This document shows, in pieces, positions 10,970 through 21,981 of a stretch of DNA of 64,000 nucleotides (position 1 is its first letter; every line of letters begins with the position of its first letter). The notes beneath the pieces are model-generated. The model made no database searches. It was given only the letters and a program-made list of their open reading frames with translations, and was not told the origin of the DNA. The stretch is from positions 4,489,501 to 4,553,500 of the forward strand of contig NC_135371.1 in NCBI RefSeq assembly GCF_049243985.1. The letters are read 5' to 3'. The position numbers and the translations under genes were made by a program. Source of the stretch: Paroedura picta (taxonomy: Eukaryota; Chordata; Lepidosauria; Squamata; Gekkonidae).

Positions 10970-12161
10970 CCAGGAGCACAGACAAAATGGCCGGGGAATT
11001 CCAGGGGTCATCGTTGCAAAATGCTGTGGAAGAAGTCTCTGAAGGAACCTGTAGGGATCCGGGTGGAATCAAGAGGAAGGAGATAAACAACGCTGACGAG
11101 AAGAGGGATAAACGCGTCCCAGTCCAAGACGAAAGTCCTCCCGAAAACAGATTTAATGAAGACCCAGGTTCTAACCAGAGAATCCAATCCAGGAAAAAAG
11201 ACAAGGGAAGTCTATCTGCTGGGAAGACTCATATTCAGAAAAGGAGCATTACTTTCCAGGAACAAATTCACTCAGGAGAGAAACGGCATAACTGCTTGGT
11301 GTGTGGAAAGCATTTCAGTCGTCAAGCTGCTCTTACTTCACATCAAAGAATTCACTCAGGTAAGAACTTGTGTTACATTTCCTTTCATTCACCTGTCCTC
11401 TCATTCCCCCAAATGATTTGATGTGCTTGGGAGAAGGGCTGGGGCCCAGAGAAGAGGTCAGTGCGATGAAGTCCAAGTCCCACTGATCCTTTCCTACAGG
11501 GGTCACCTGCAGGGGTCCTTGTGCTGTGACCCCTACTCCCAAGAACCAGGGATCCCCCTTTGGCTGTTTGATTTCCATGAGGATACTTTTATGGTGTTTT
11601 TCAGAAGCTGAAAGTCAACTCCTGCCCCTCAGCACACCCGTAACAAAACTCCCTGGATGTTATGATTCAGAACACAAGCCATTTACTCGCTCGGGGAATG
11701 GAAAGGGTTTCCGTGATGAACAAAAGGGCAATGTACATTTTCCAAAGCAGAACAGAATGAAGGCAATGAAATGCAGATACAGGTCTCATCTCCATGCACA
11801 CCAAAGAACCTACATAGTGGACAAAAGTTTTGAGTGCTCAGATTGTGGAAGGAAATTCAGTAGGAGTTTCCATGTTCGGCAACATCAAAGAATCCACACA
11901 GGGGAGAAACCGTTTGAATGCTCAGTGTGTGGAAATAAATTCGGACGGGTTGACATTCTTCGAAAGCATCAAAAAATCCACACAGGGGAGAAACCTTTTG
12001 AATGCTCAGAGTGTGGAAAGAAATTCAGACATATGTACCATCTTCAGCGGCATCAAAGAACGCACACAGGGGAGAAACCTTTTGAGTGCTCAGTGTGTGG
12101 AAGGAAATTCAGCAGGAGTTTCCATCTTCATCGACATAAATGGATCCACAGAGGGGAGTGA
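10970..12161 (+). CDS. Zinc-finger terminal cassette 3 (no SCAN exon)
   Basis: Exons 10970-11359 and 11605-12161. The predicted protein is again identical to the last two exons of gene A, with the same splice sites, the same phase and its own AATAAA at 12527. Like cassette 2 it has no promoter or SCAN exon. The few differences from units 1 and 2 lie in its 3' tail (around 12655, 12744, 12810 and 13452). An intact finger frame fits either recent origin or use as an alternative terminal exon of gene A. Confidence 0.6.
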
Positions 12162-12526
12162 CCTTTTAAAGAGAAGGGTATAACTTCATATACCTATTTC
12201 CATTTGGAAACCCTTTATAGAATTTTTGCAGGAAAGTGAAAAGTTAATGTCCAGTGGCTTTGCAGAATAAGGGAAAAGAATCTCATTGGATGGAAGTTGA
12301 TAATAGACTATTTGAGATGAAATAGAAAAAGAGTTTTTTCCTTATAACATACTTTGCAATAACTTGAAAGCATGCAGTTATCACTAGAATGTTATTTTAA
12401 AACAAATGTCAGTGTTACCGATCTCTGTGGCTGAGGATTTGAAAATGGAATTGACATCCCTCTTTTATATCTTACACCTGTTTATTGCTTTTCCCCTTGC
12501 GTTTGTTTCTTGCTCTTCATCTTTTC

Positions 12527-12532
12527 AATAAA
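12527..12532 (+). terminator. poly(A) signal, cassette 3
   Basis: AATAAA following cassette 3 in the same context as the other copies. Confidence 0.55.
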
Positions 12533-15093
12533 ACATTCAATACACTATATTTTAAAAGAGAAACACACCAGGGTTGCGATTCTGTGTGAATAAAGTACGG
12601 CCTGCACACAACACCAGCATGCCACAAAAGAAGCAGGAGTGTTGCTTTTTATCCCCCCCCCCCAAAGGAGTCTCAGAACGCCCAACTATTGCCTTCCTTT
12701 TTTCTCTCCACAACAGATACCCTGTGAGGTTGGTGGGGCTATATAGTATAAGGAGGCATCCACCTCTGGTCCAGCTGACTAATAAGGAGGTTTTGCCAGG
12801 CAAGGACATGCATCCTCTCCACACTGAGCCAGAATCTTGGTCTGCCAAGGCCAGTCTTGTCTCCTGACCGGCAGGGGTTCTCCAGAATCCCTCAGGAGGA
12901 GCTTTCCGATTCTCCTTCCCCTGATCCCTTAAACTGGAGATGTTAGGATTTGAACCTGAGAGCTTATGCGCACAACCAAATGTTCTGTCCCTGAAATGCA
13001 AATTGCAGAGATGGAAGGTGAACACATGAAACCGCCCAAAAATGAATCAGACCTTCAACATCAGTATTGTCTACTCAGACGGGCAGCAGCTTTCCAGGCA
13101 CAGGCCTTTCACATCACCTCCTGCCAGATATTTTAACTGGAGACAGCGGGGATTGAACTTGGGACCTTCTGCAGGCCAAGCAGATGCTCTACCAAGAAGC
13201 CACAGCCAGGAACCCTAGCAAATACATGGGACAACAGGTTGGGAGAGATGAGAGATGAGAATCACAACCCCCTCCCCCCGAATCATAATAAAAACATAAA
13301 AGTATTTCCATAAATACCTAAAATTGAGACTTATGGGGCAGTGCTGAAAACATTCCTATCAGATATTCCTTTATTCTTTTGCAACAAATAAAATCAAGTT
13401 TTACTGAGAAGATATAGATGCATAGAATTTTGAAGAATAACTCCCCTGACCAAAAGCACATTTGGGGAGACTCCTGTGGGTTCCCCTCCCCTTTCAGGAT
13501 GGATGAGGTGCGCTAAGGTCAGAGGTGCCTCAGCCGGCCGCTCTCTCTGGCTTTCCTGCTGGGGAGCCATGCGCTTTGCCTCAGGCAGGACTAAAGACAT
13601 TTCTACGCCTCAATAAATATCCAAATTGCTTGTTTCTAAAGGCTCTTTTAAATGATGAAGTTTATATACTTTTTCAATCAGAAAAATAGGTTTTCTACGA
13701 AAAATAGAAGATATATCCAATATCCAGAGATTACCTGGGTAAGGAGGGAGGGAGGAAGTCTTGGGCCCAGTCCAAGTGGCTCGCTCTTTCTCTTTCACTT
13801 CAAGAACTGCTGATCCCAATACTTAGTTTTATTCATTTTTCAAGAGGATTTGATTTACTTGGGAAAGGGGCTGGTGGGTTAGAAGCCCAATTCCTATCAC
13901 CCGTTCCCTACAGGCCTTTAGGTTTGGCCAGTTCTTTGCCCTCTCCAGAAGCCAGAGGCTGAAAACCAACACAAGCCTCCTGTCACACCTTGCACAAACC
14001 TCTCTGGACTCTGACGTCTCCAGTTAAAAGAACGAGGCTGTAGGTAATGTGAGGGACCTCTGCCTGTGACCCTGGAGAGATGTTGCCAGTCTGATCAGAC
14101 AGAACTGACCTTCAGTCCAAGAGTCAGATTCAGTATAAGGGAGATTTTTTTGGTGATCACAGCAAGTCAAATAGGAAGTGACAAGGAACAAATATTTAAC
14201 CTTTTCCACTAAAGGGGCACAATATTGCATGTTTCTTAGGGGTGGAGGGAGCCAAAGGATAATATGGCTCCATTGACCGGCCAGACCTGGTAGAAGGTGC
14301 GGGCATCCCTGGAGGTTGTTTGGTGGGAATATAATTACAAACTAGGAAATGGCAGGGACTCATTTGAATTTCTGGAATGACTGCTGATTGGATCTCTCTT
14401 CACTCTAGCTGGGAGCACAGGCAAAATGGCTGGGGAATTCCAGGGGCCATTGTTGGAAAATGCTGAGGAAGAAGGCTCTGAAGGAACCTGTAGGGATCCG
14501 GGTGGAATCAAGAGGAAGGAGATAAACAACGGTGACGAGAAGAAGAATAAACGTGTTGCTTTCCAAAGAGGAGGCTGCCAGAATATCCCAGTCCAAGAAG
14601 AAAGTCCTCCCGAAAACAGATTTAATGAAGACCTGAGTTCTAACCAGAGAATCCACTCCAAGGAAAAAGACAAGGGAAGTCTGTCTGCTGGGAAGACTCA
14701 TATTCAGAAAAGGAGCTTTACTTTCCAGGAACAAATTCACTCAGGAGAGAAACGGTATAACTGCTTGGAGTGTGGAAAGCATTTCAGTCGTCAATCTGCT
14801 CTTACTTCACATCAAAGAATTCACTCAGGTAAGAACTTGTGTTACTTCTCCTTTCATTCCCCTGTCCTCTCATTCCCCCAAATGATTTGATGTGCTTGGG
14901 AGAAGGGCTGGGGCCCAGAGAAGAGGTCAGTGCGATAAAGTCCAAGTCCCACCAATCCTTTCCAAAAGGGGTCACCTGCAGGGGTCCTTGGACTGTGACC
15001 CCTACTCCCAGGAACCAGGGATCCCCCTTTGGCTGTTTGATTTCTGTGACAAGGATTTTATGCTATTTTTCAGAAGATGAAAGCCAAATCATG

Positions 15094-17609
15094 GGTGTGG
15101 CTAAAGATGTCGTCCTGAGAGGGTGGCAGGGCATCTGCTCTGCTATCTCTGAAGCCTGACAGGGGTCAATTGTGCAAGCAATTGGCAGAAAAGAGGAGGG
15201 GTACGCAAACCCCACCTCACCTTTCTACCCAGGAAGTTCTTGGGGCCGTCTCCAATCCTTTAGGGAGTATATCTCCCTGGATTATAGGCTGTCAGCGTTC
15301 CAGGTCCAGAGGACGACTGCCATTTTCTACCTCGGACTTTCCTTTCTTTCTTTAATCTTAAAGTATCTGCTTCAACCCTACATGATGATTTACCACAAAT
15401 GAACGCTTTGAACTGAGGGGAGGACATCGGCTGAGTTCCAAAACATCATTTACTGCAAGTATCTCTCGTTTTTTTTTTCTTCGTCTTTCTTCCTGCATCA
15501 AAGCCCTTTGTTTCCCCCCTCCTCTTACTCTGCTCTGCCTGAAGCCACCTCGTTAAGAGGCAGGCTAATTCTCCTAACTAAGCAGAAGAAGGACTCAAAT
15601 CAACTCGAATTAATTGGCAAAAGCTCTTATTGTAATTGTTTTGGTTTTCGAAGATAAGAAGATAAGAGCTGTGAATGGGAAAATCTCACGAGAACTCTGT
15701 GCCTTAACTGATTTTAATACGTCACATGCCTGTGCCGGAACATTAGAGGATAAAACAGAGGACCTCTACTGGCCACTTGTAAAATTGTTTGAGGCCGGGT
15801 TTTTTTTTAAAGTCAAAATCATGTCTATGTTAAAAAGATTGGCTCATCTAATAGAGATACAAACCCAAGATTACAAAGTATTCTTAGATGGATTGATCAA
15901 AAATATCTCCAAGGAGATTCAAGATGGCAAGGAAGAAGTCTTCAATAGGAATGATGGATTAATAACAGTGACTGATGACAGCTTTAAACAAGGTGGAAAA
16001 CCAACAGCAGAAGAGAAATCTGAAATTCATATCTTCAAGGAGATCCAAGATGCCAAGGAAGACGTCTTTAACAGGAATAATGGATCAATAACAGTGGCTG
16101 ATGACAGCTCTAAACAAGGTGGAAAACCAACAGTAGAAGAGAAATCTGAAATTCTGGAGACGGAAAATGGGATGCCGGAGTTCTGCAGCCCAGATAAGGA
16201 CACCCTTTTTAAAAAGACATACAGCCATCTCAAAGCAACAGTGTACAAAAATCAATCAAAAGAAATATGGATCTGCAGTGAAAGTAACCGATTTAAAGGA
16301 TCTCTCTGGGGAAAAAATTGTATTGATACTGGAGTCCAGGAGGTGCAACGGCCTCAAGATTTATCGATGCATACTCTGCGGGAAAGAGTACAACTGCACT
16401 TTCTACGCCAAAGGCCTATGGGACAGAATATAATTTTATGGGAACGACAAGATGTAGCAAGCCTCGAGATGAGACCCCCTTAAGAAGACCGAAAGCTCAT
16501 ATTGTTTTATGTTTAATGTTATACTGTATTCTATATTTCCTTTTTTTTGAAAAAGGGGAAGCAGTGTCTCTTTCTCTCTTGTTTTTTTTGTCTCTTTTCT
16601 TTTGTAGGCATATAGGTAATATAATCATTAGTGCTGAAAATGTAAAATGGGGTTCTCCCCCCTTATTTTTTCTTTCTTCTATTAGTGTATTGTCCTAGGA
16701 CTAAAGCCTAATCTGAAAATATATCTGTTAGGATGGTTCTTAGAATGGGTCAAGCATAAATTGTTTTGTAGATGTATCAGAACCAAGGATAAGGAGAAGC
16801 TATAGAAGACTGAAAGCTTATATTGTTTTATGTTTAATGTTAAGCATTTAATCTAAACCTGGAAATCTTATTATTCTCTGTACTAACAACATATACTGTA
16901 TTCTACATTGCTACTTTTATGAAAAAGGGGAAGCAGTGTCTTTTTTCTCTCTTGTTTCTTTTTCTTAGTAGGCATATAGGTAATATAATCGTTAGCGTTG
17001 GAAATATAAAATGGGGCTTTCCCCCCTTATTATTTTTTTTTATTATTGGTGTATTGTTATAGGGCCAAAGCCTATATTGATCTGTAGAAAATGCAAAGCT
17101 CTCAACTTATACCTGTCAGGATGGCTCTTAGAATGGGTCAAGTATAAATGGTTTGTAGATGTATCTGTATTAAGGATAAGGAGAAATTATGAAATCCTTT
17201 TGTAATTTTTTTTCTTTGTACATCTTTAAGGCAAAGCCCTACTTTCCTCTCCCTTCATCAGGGTATTGATACAGGGCCAAAACTCATACTGTGCTATAAG
17301 AAATGTTTAATGTTAAGCATCTAACTCAAACCTAGAAATATCTGCTAGGATAGCTCTTAGATTGTATCAAGCAGTTAATGTGAGGTCTACGATCTCTCAA
17401 GTAAGTTGACTAATAATAACTTTTCTTTTGTATATCTAAACAGGCCTTTTTTTTTTTTTTTAATGTAGTGGAAATGTGGATGGCTCTTAGACTCATGGCT
17501 CTTAGAGTTTTGGGCAAAAGTTTATATCACTGTGGAGTCAATGTGGGGTCGTATATTCTCAAATGATGATTATATTTCTATCTTTATGAAAATAAAAAAA
17601 ATCATTATA

Positions 17610-17643
<34 letters not shown>
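15094..17643 (+). mobile_element. Poly(A) non-LTR retroposon, L1-mobilised type, non-autonomous
   Basis: A 2550-bp insertion flanked by a 15-bp direct repeat GAAAGCCAAATCATG (15079-15093 and 17644-17658), ending in about 32 A. Paralogous empty sites in genes B, C, E and F show exactly what was inserted. Long duplications plus a poly(A) tail are the mark of L1-type target-primed insertion. No reverse transcriptase or endonuclease frame is seen. The left part looks like a leader, then comes one long ORF (15614-16483), then an AT-rich 3' region with about three diverged repeats (starting near 16492, 16803 and 17290) sharing TGTTTAATGTTAAGC. It resembles a half-L1 in layout, but the ORF is not one I recognise. 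Confidence 0.75.
15614..16483 (+). CDS. Unrecognised ORF inside the poly(A) retroposon
   Basis: An open frame of 289 codons, the only long one in the element. Residues about 98-181 are two copies of a 42-residue repeat (KEIQDAKEDVFNRNNGSITV and so on), encoded by adjacent 126-bp repeats at 15905-16030 and 16031-16156. The region is charged, mostly acidic, and could be partly helical. I see no RRM, coiled-coil heptads or zinc knuckle of a standard L1 ORF1 protein. From about 16167 a neighbouring frame also looks protein-like and holds a CxxC (YRCILCGKEYNC), so the true C-terminus may lie in that frame. The first Met is weak: an inner one in KIMSMLKRLAHL is equally possible. Confidence 0.4.
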   Translation: MAKALIVIVLVFEDKKIRAVNGKISRELCALTDFNTSHACAGTLEDKTEDLYWPLVKLFEAGFFFKVKIMSMLKRLAHLIEIQTQDYKVFLDGLIKNISKEIQDGKEEVFNRNDGLITVTDDSFKQGGKPTAEEKSEIHIFKEIQDAKEDVFNRNNGSITVADDSSKQGGKPTVEEKSEILETENGMPEFCSPDKDTLFKKTYSHLKATVYKNQSKEIWICSESNRFKGSLWGKNCIDTGVQEVQRPQDLSMHTLRERVQLHFLRQRPMGQNIILWERQDVASLEMRPP

Positions 17644-17645
<2 letters not shown>

Positions 17646-18279
17646 AAGCCAAATCATGCCCCTCATCACACCTGTCAGAAACCTCCCTGGATGTTATGAT
17701 TCAGAAGATAAGTCATTGACCCGCTTAGGGAATGGAAAGGGGTTCTCTGATGGAAAACAAGGCATTGTACATTTTACAAAGCAATACAGAATGAAGGCAA
17801 TGAAATGTAGATACAGGTCTCAACTACCTGCGCACCAAAGAACCTACTTAGGGGAGAAATGTTTTGAATGCTCAAAGTGTGGACAGAAATTCAGTCAAGG
17901 TTCTAATCTTCAACGCCATTTTAGAATCCACACAGGGGAAAAGCCTTTTGAATGCACACAGTGTGGAAAGAGATTCATTCAGAGCAGTGGTCTTCAATAC
18001 CATCTGAAAACCCACACCGGGGAGAAGCCTTTCGAATGCTCAGAGTGTGGAAAGAGATTCAGCCGGGTTGACGGTCTTCGACAACATCAAAGAATCCACA
18101 CAGGAGAGAAACCTTTTGAATGCTCAGTGTGTGGAAAGAAATTCAGTTATAATTCTGATCTTCAGCGGCATCAAAGAACGCACACAGGGGAGAAACCTTT
18201 TGAGTGCTCAGTGTGTGGAAGGAAATTCAGCAGAAGTTCTCATCTTCATCGACATAAATGGATCCACAAAGGGGAGTGA

Positions 18280-19256
18280 CCTTTTAAAGAGAAGGGAATA
18301 ACTTCATCTACCTATTTCCATTTGGAAACCCTTTATACAATTTTTGCAGGAAAGTGAAAAGTTAATGACCTCTGGCTTTGCGGAATAAGGGGAAAGAATC
18401 TTATTGGATGGAACTTGATAATAGCAGTAAGACTATTTGAGATGAAATTGAAAAAGAGTTTTTTCCCTTATGACATACTTTGCAATAACTTGAAAGCATG
18501 CAGTTATCACTAGAATGTTATTTGAAAACAAATGTCAGTGTTACCGATCTCTGTGGCTGAGGATTTGAAAATGGAATTGACATCCCTCTTTTATATCTTA
18601 TACCTGTTTATTGCTTTTCCCCTTGCGTTTGTTTCTTGTTCTTCATCTTTTCAATAAAACATTCAATACACTATATTTTAAAAGAGAAACACACCAGGGT
18701 TGCAATCCTGTGTGAATAAAGTATGGCCTGCACACAACACCAGCATGCCACAAAAGAAGCAGGAGGGTTGCTTTTTATCCCCCCCCAAAGGAGTCTCAGA
18801 ACGCTCAACTATTGCCCTCCTTTTTTCTCTCCACAACAGATACCCTGTGAGGTTGGTGGGGCTATATAGTATAAGGAGGCATCCACCTCTGGTCCAGCTG
18901 ACTAATAAGGAAGTTTTGCCAGGCAGCTCCACAGTCAGCCAGAATCTTGGTCTGCCAAGGCCAGTCTTGTCTCCTGACCGGCAGGGGTTCTCCAGGATCC
19001 CTCGTGAGCAGCTTTCCGACTGTATTTCTCCTTATGCCTTAAACTGGAGATGTTGGGATTTCAACCTGGGAGCTTATGAGCGCAAAGCAAACGGCAGAGA
19101 TGGAGGGTGAACACATGAAACCGCCCTAAACTGAATCAGACCTTCAACATCAGTATTGTCTACTCAGATGGGCAGCAGCTCTCCGTCCAGAGGCCTTTCC
19201 TATCACCTGCCAGATGTTTTAACTGGAAGCAGCAGGGATTGAAGCTGGGATCTTCT
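18280..19256 (+). other. Tail of the fourth cassette
   Basis: 3' UTR with AATAAA at 18653-18658, a C-run with an inverted Sauria-like fragment (about 18775-18910), then an inverted tRNA-derived SINE (about 19000-19256) interrupted by the CR1 copy. No gene is seen. Confidence 0.5.
18653..18658 (+). terminator. poly(A) signal, fourth cassette
   Basis: AATAAA 374 nt past the stop, in the standard context of the array. Confidence 0.55.
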
Positions 19257-19766
19257 TTAGAATCACAGAATCATAGAGTTGGAAGGGGCCTCATGGGTCA
19301 TCTACTCCAACCCTCTGCACTATGCACGATCCTCACATCCATATCACTCATCCACTGTAACCTGCCACCCCCTTGATCCACAGAATCAGCCTCTCCATCA
19401 GGTAGGTATTTAGCCTGTGTTTAAAAATTTCCAAAGATTTAGAGCCCACCATCCACCACCCGAGGAAGCCTGTTCCACTGAGAATCCGCTCTGAGTGTCA
19501 GGAACTTCTTCCTCATGTTTAGACGGAATTCCTTTTGAATTAATTTCATCCCATTGGTTCTGGTCCGTCTCTCCGGGGCAAGAGAGAACAACTCTGCTCC
19601 ATCCTCCATATGGCACCCTTTCAAATACTTGAAGATAGTTATCAGATCCCCTCTCAGTCGTCTCCTTTCTAGGCTAAACCGACCAAGCTCCCCCAACCTT
19701 AGTCTACAAACCCATCACCATCTTTGCTGCTCTCCGCTGGACACACTCCAGTTTGTCTACATCTCT
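19257..19766 (-). mobile_element. CR1 LINE 3' fragment inside a SINE
   Basis: The start AGAATCACAGAATCATAGAG is the reverse complement of a CR1 3' end. The minus strand reads as a CR1 reverse-transcriptase C-terminus (ERRRLRGDLITIFKYLKGC, then a conserved WNRLP). It interrupts the inverted tRNA-derived SINE at GGGATCTTCT, which resumes as CTTCTGCAGG after 19766, so CTTCT may be a short target duplication. The copies at 34414-38156 and 58771-59284 are at the same spot and are duplicates of this one insertion. Confidence 0.8.
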
Positions 19767-20439
19767 CTTCTGCAGGCCAAGCAGACCCTCAAACACGAAG
19801 CAACAGCCAGGAACCTTATCAAATGCATGGGAAAAGAGGTTGGGAGAGATTAGAGATCAGAATCACAACCCCCCTTGCAAACGTAATAGCATAAATAAAA
19901 GTATTTATACAAATACCTAAAATTGAGACTTGTGGGGGCTGTGCTGAAAACATCCTTATCATATATCCCTTTCTTCTTTTGCAATGAATTAAATGAATTT
20001 GAAGACGAGGTTTCAAACATTCAAGACATAGAAGCATAGAATTTTGAAGGGGAAAAAAAAACCCTCACCCAAAGCACATTTGGGGAGCCTCCTGCGGGTT
20101 CAGGATGGATGAGATTTCAGGATGGATGAGATGCGCTAAGGTCGGCCAGCCGCTCTCTCTGGCTTTCCTGCTGGGGAGCCATGAGCTTTGCCCCATGCAG
20201 GACTGAAGACATTCATACGCCTCAATAAATATCCCAACTGCTTGTTTCTAAATCCTCTTATAAATGATGCAGTTTATATATTTTTCCAATCAGAAAAATA
20301 AGTTTTCTATGAAAAATAGAATATGAATTGCAATGGCATTCAGACATTTCCAGATATTTTATTGCCAGAAGTCCTCCATTGCCCCCCCTCCCCCCATCAG
20401 CAGAAAAGAGGAATTGGCGCCAACCAGCCCTTGTTCCTC

Positions 20440-20940
20440 CCACTGCCCCGGGGCAGCCTCCCTTTCCAACCAACCACAGAGCCAGGTGTGCTGATTGACG
20501 TGCTTCCGTCCCGCCCCTTCCGCCGAGCCTTTGGCCACCAGGTGGGAAGTGAGAGCGGCGCGTCGCGAGCCCCGCAGGAGCGGCGAGTGAAGGGTTAAGG
20601 AGGCGACAGAGTTGCGTTTTCTAGAAGGGAGGCGGAGAGGGGGCGGAGGAGGACCCCTGGAGTCCTCCCCCAGTTTCCCTTTCAGCAGAGCCGCAGGACG
20701 GAGGCTGCCGGGAAGGGTGAAGCTCTGCGGGGGTGGCGGGAGGAGGAGGGGGAGGCCGCCCTGCAAGGGGGTCTCCCGGGGTCCCGCGTGCGGAGGGGGG
20801 CAGGGTCAGGGGGGAGGGATTCTGGGCTGGGGGTGGCGCAGGGGGGGATCGGGGTTCCCTCCGGGCATGGAAGGGACCCCCTTCTTGATCTCTGCAAGGA
20901 AAAGCTCCCCTAGAGGGGAAGGGGGAGGTTGAGCCCAGGA
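20440..20940 (+). promoter_or_regulatory. CpG-island promoter B
   Basis: Same block as promoter A with very few changes, such as GCGTCGCGAGCC where A has GCGTCCCGAGCC. The same GC box and CRE-like half site are present. Its upstream flank (19,810-20,430) belongs to the CR1-linked type shared with D and G. Confidence 0.65.
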
Positions 20941-21981
20941 GGTCCCTCCAACTCTATGATTCTAAGTGTTTCCTTTTGTCCACCTGCACCCATCTGCCCC
21001 ATTGGATGCCCTTGCGTCCCAGTAGTTTGGGAAAGGGAGACAAAGTTCTCTTTCTCAGCTCCCTCCCCCACCTGCCGAATGTTAGGAACTCCTATCATGT
21101 CCCCTCCTAAAGCACTCCTTTGTAAACTGAATAGACCTGGCCTTTCCTCACAGGGGAGGTGGTCCACCCTTCCGTCATCTTGGTCGCCCATCTTGATGCT
21201 TATTCCAGCTCTGACTGTCCTTATGGAGATCTGTTGGGTAGAACTGGACAGGGGAGGGTGGTATAGAAATATAAATAAATAATTCCAAACGTGGCTTCAC
21301 CACAGATCTATATGGGGGGGGGGCGGATTATAATATAGGCTGTTTAATTCTCAGTCCTGTTCTTTATAATCCCTAATATAGAGATTTCCTTTTTCAAATA
21401 AAGACTCTCAGAGCTGTAGCCATATGTAAAGAAACAAATTTCCATCTTTTTTTTCACATTCCTTTCCCGTTAATCCCAAAAGAAATGTCTCCAGTTTAAT
21501 TAGTACCTCAGTCTTTAGCATTTTCTGGATTAAGGCATGCATTTGTGTCCAGAATTTCCCCCTCCCTTTACATGCCCACCAAAGATGATAAAATGGCCAT
21601 GAGGTTCACGTTTCCAAAGAGGGTTAGGCACATTTTTATATATTTTTGATCACCTGTTGGATGACAGATACCAACAATACATCATTTTATAAAATCCAAG
21701 AAAACAGACTTTACATTTCACTTTTGTGGAAGGAATTTTTTAGAAGGATGTGTCGATGTCCAAGGGAGAAATGGGAGAACACATCATTCAAAAGAATATG
21801 CATATAAAATCATATTGATACCTTTTGGCATATGTTTTCTGTACAGGGGGTAAGAATCAGGCAGGGGCTGTAAGATCAAGCGTGTCTCTCCTCTGTCTTG
21901 TACCCGTCTTTTCTGCAGGGAGAAGCTCAGTGTGGAAGAGGATAACAGCTGTGCAGAACCAACTCTTATTCAAAGCCAGAG

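Larger units (their letters stand above)
3378..13724 (+). repeat. Three tandem 3449-bp units (gene A 3' half)
   Basis: Units 3378-6826, 6827-10275 and 10276-13724 (the last is 3448 bp). Each runs from the last 15 nt of the linker exon through both zinc-finger exons, the 3' flank and the 5' flank of the next promoter, then jumps back to the linker exon. The joint ATATCCAATATCCAGAG is the same at 6826, 10275 and 13724. Units 1 and 2 look identical by eye. Unit 3 has about four substitutions and a C-run one base shorter, all in its last third. The joint left out the CpG island, intron 1, the SCAN exon and most of the linker exon. This is either a very recent duplication or an assembly error. Confidence 0.9.
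14409..18279 (+). pseudogene. Fourth zinc-finger cassette, split by a retroposon
   Basis: The first exon, 14409-14828 (420 nt), belongs to the second subtype: it has 10 extra codons around CQNIPVQEE and one finger with contacts RSAS. The terminal exon starts at 15074 but is interrupted after 20 nt by a 2.55-kb poly(A) element. The exon resumes at 17644 and reads on to a stop at 18277-18279 with a degenerate finger and five canonical ones (contacts QSNR, QSGY, RDGQ, YSDR, RSHR). There is no SCAN exon or CpG promoter of its own. Normal splicing into 15074 would read into the element, so the product is probably lost unless an acceptor inside the element is used. The frame after the insertion is still open, so the break is recent. 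AATAAA lies at 18653. Confidence 0.75.
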
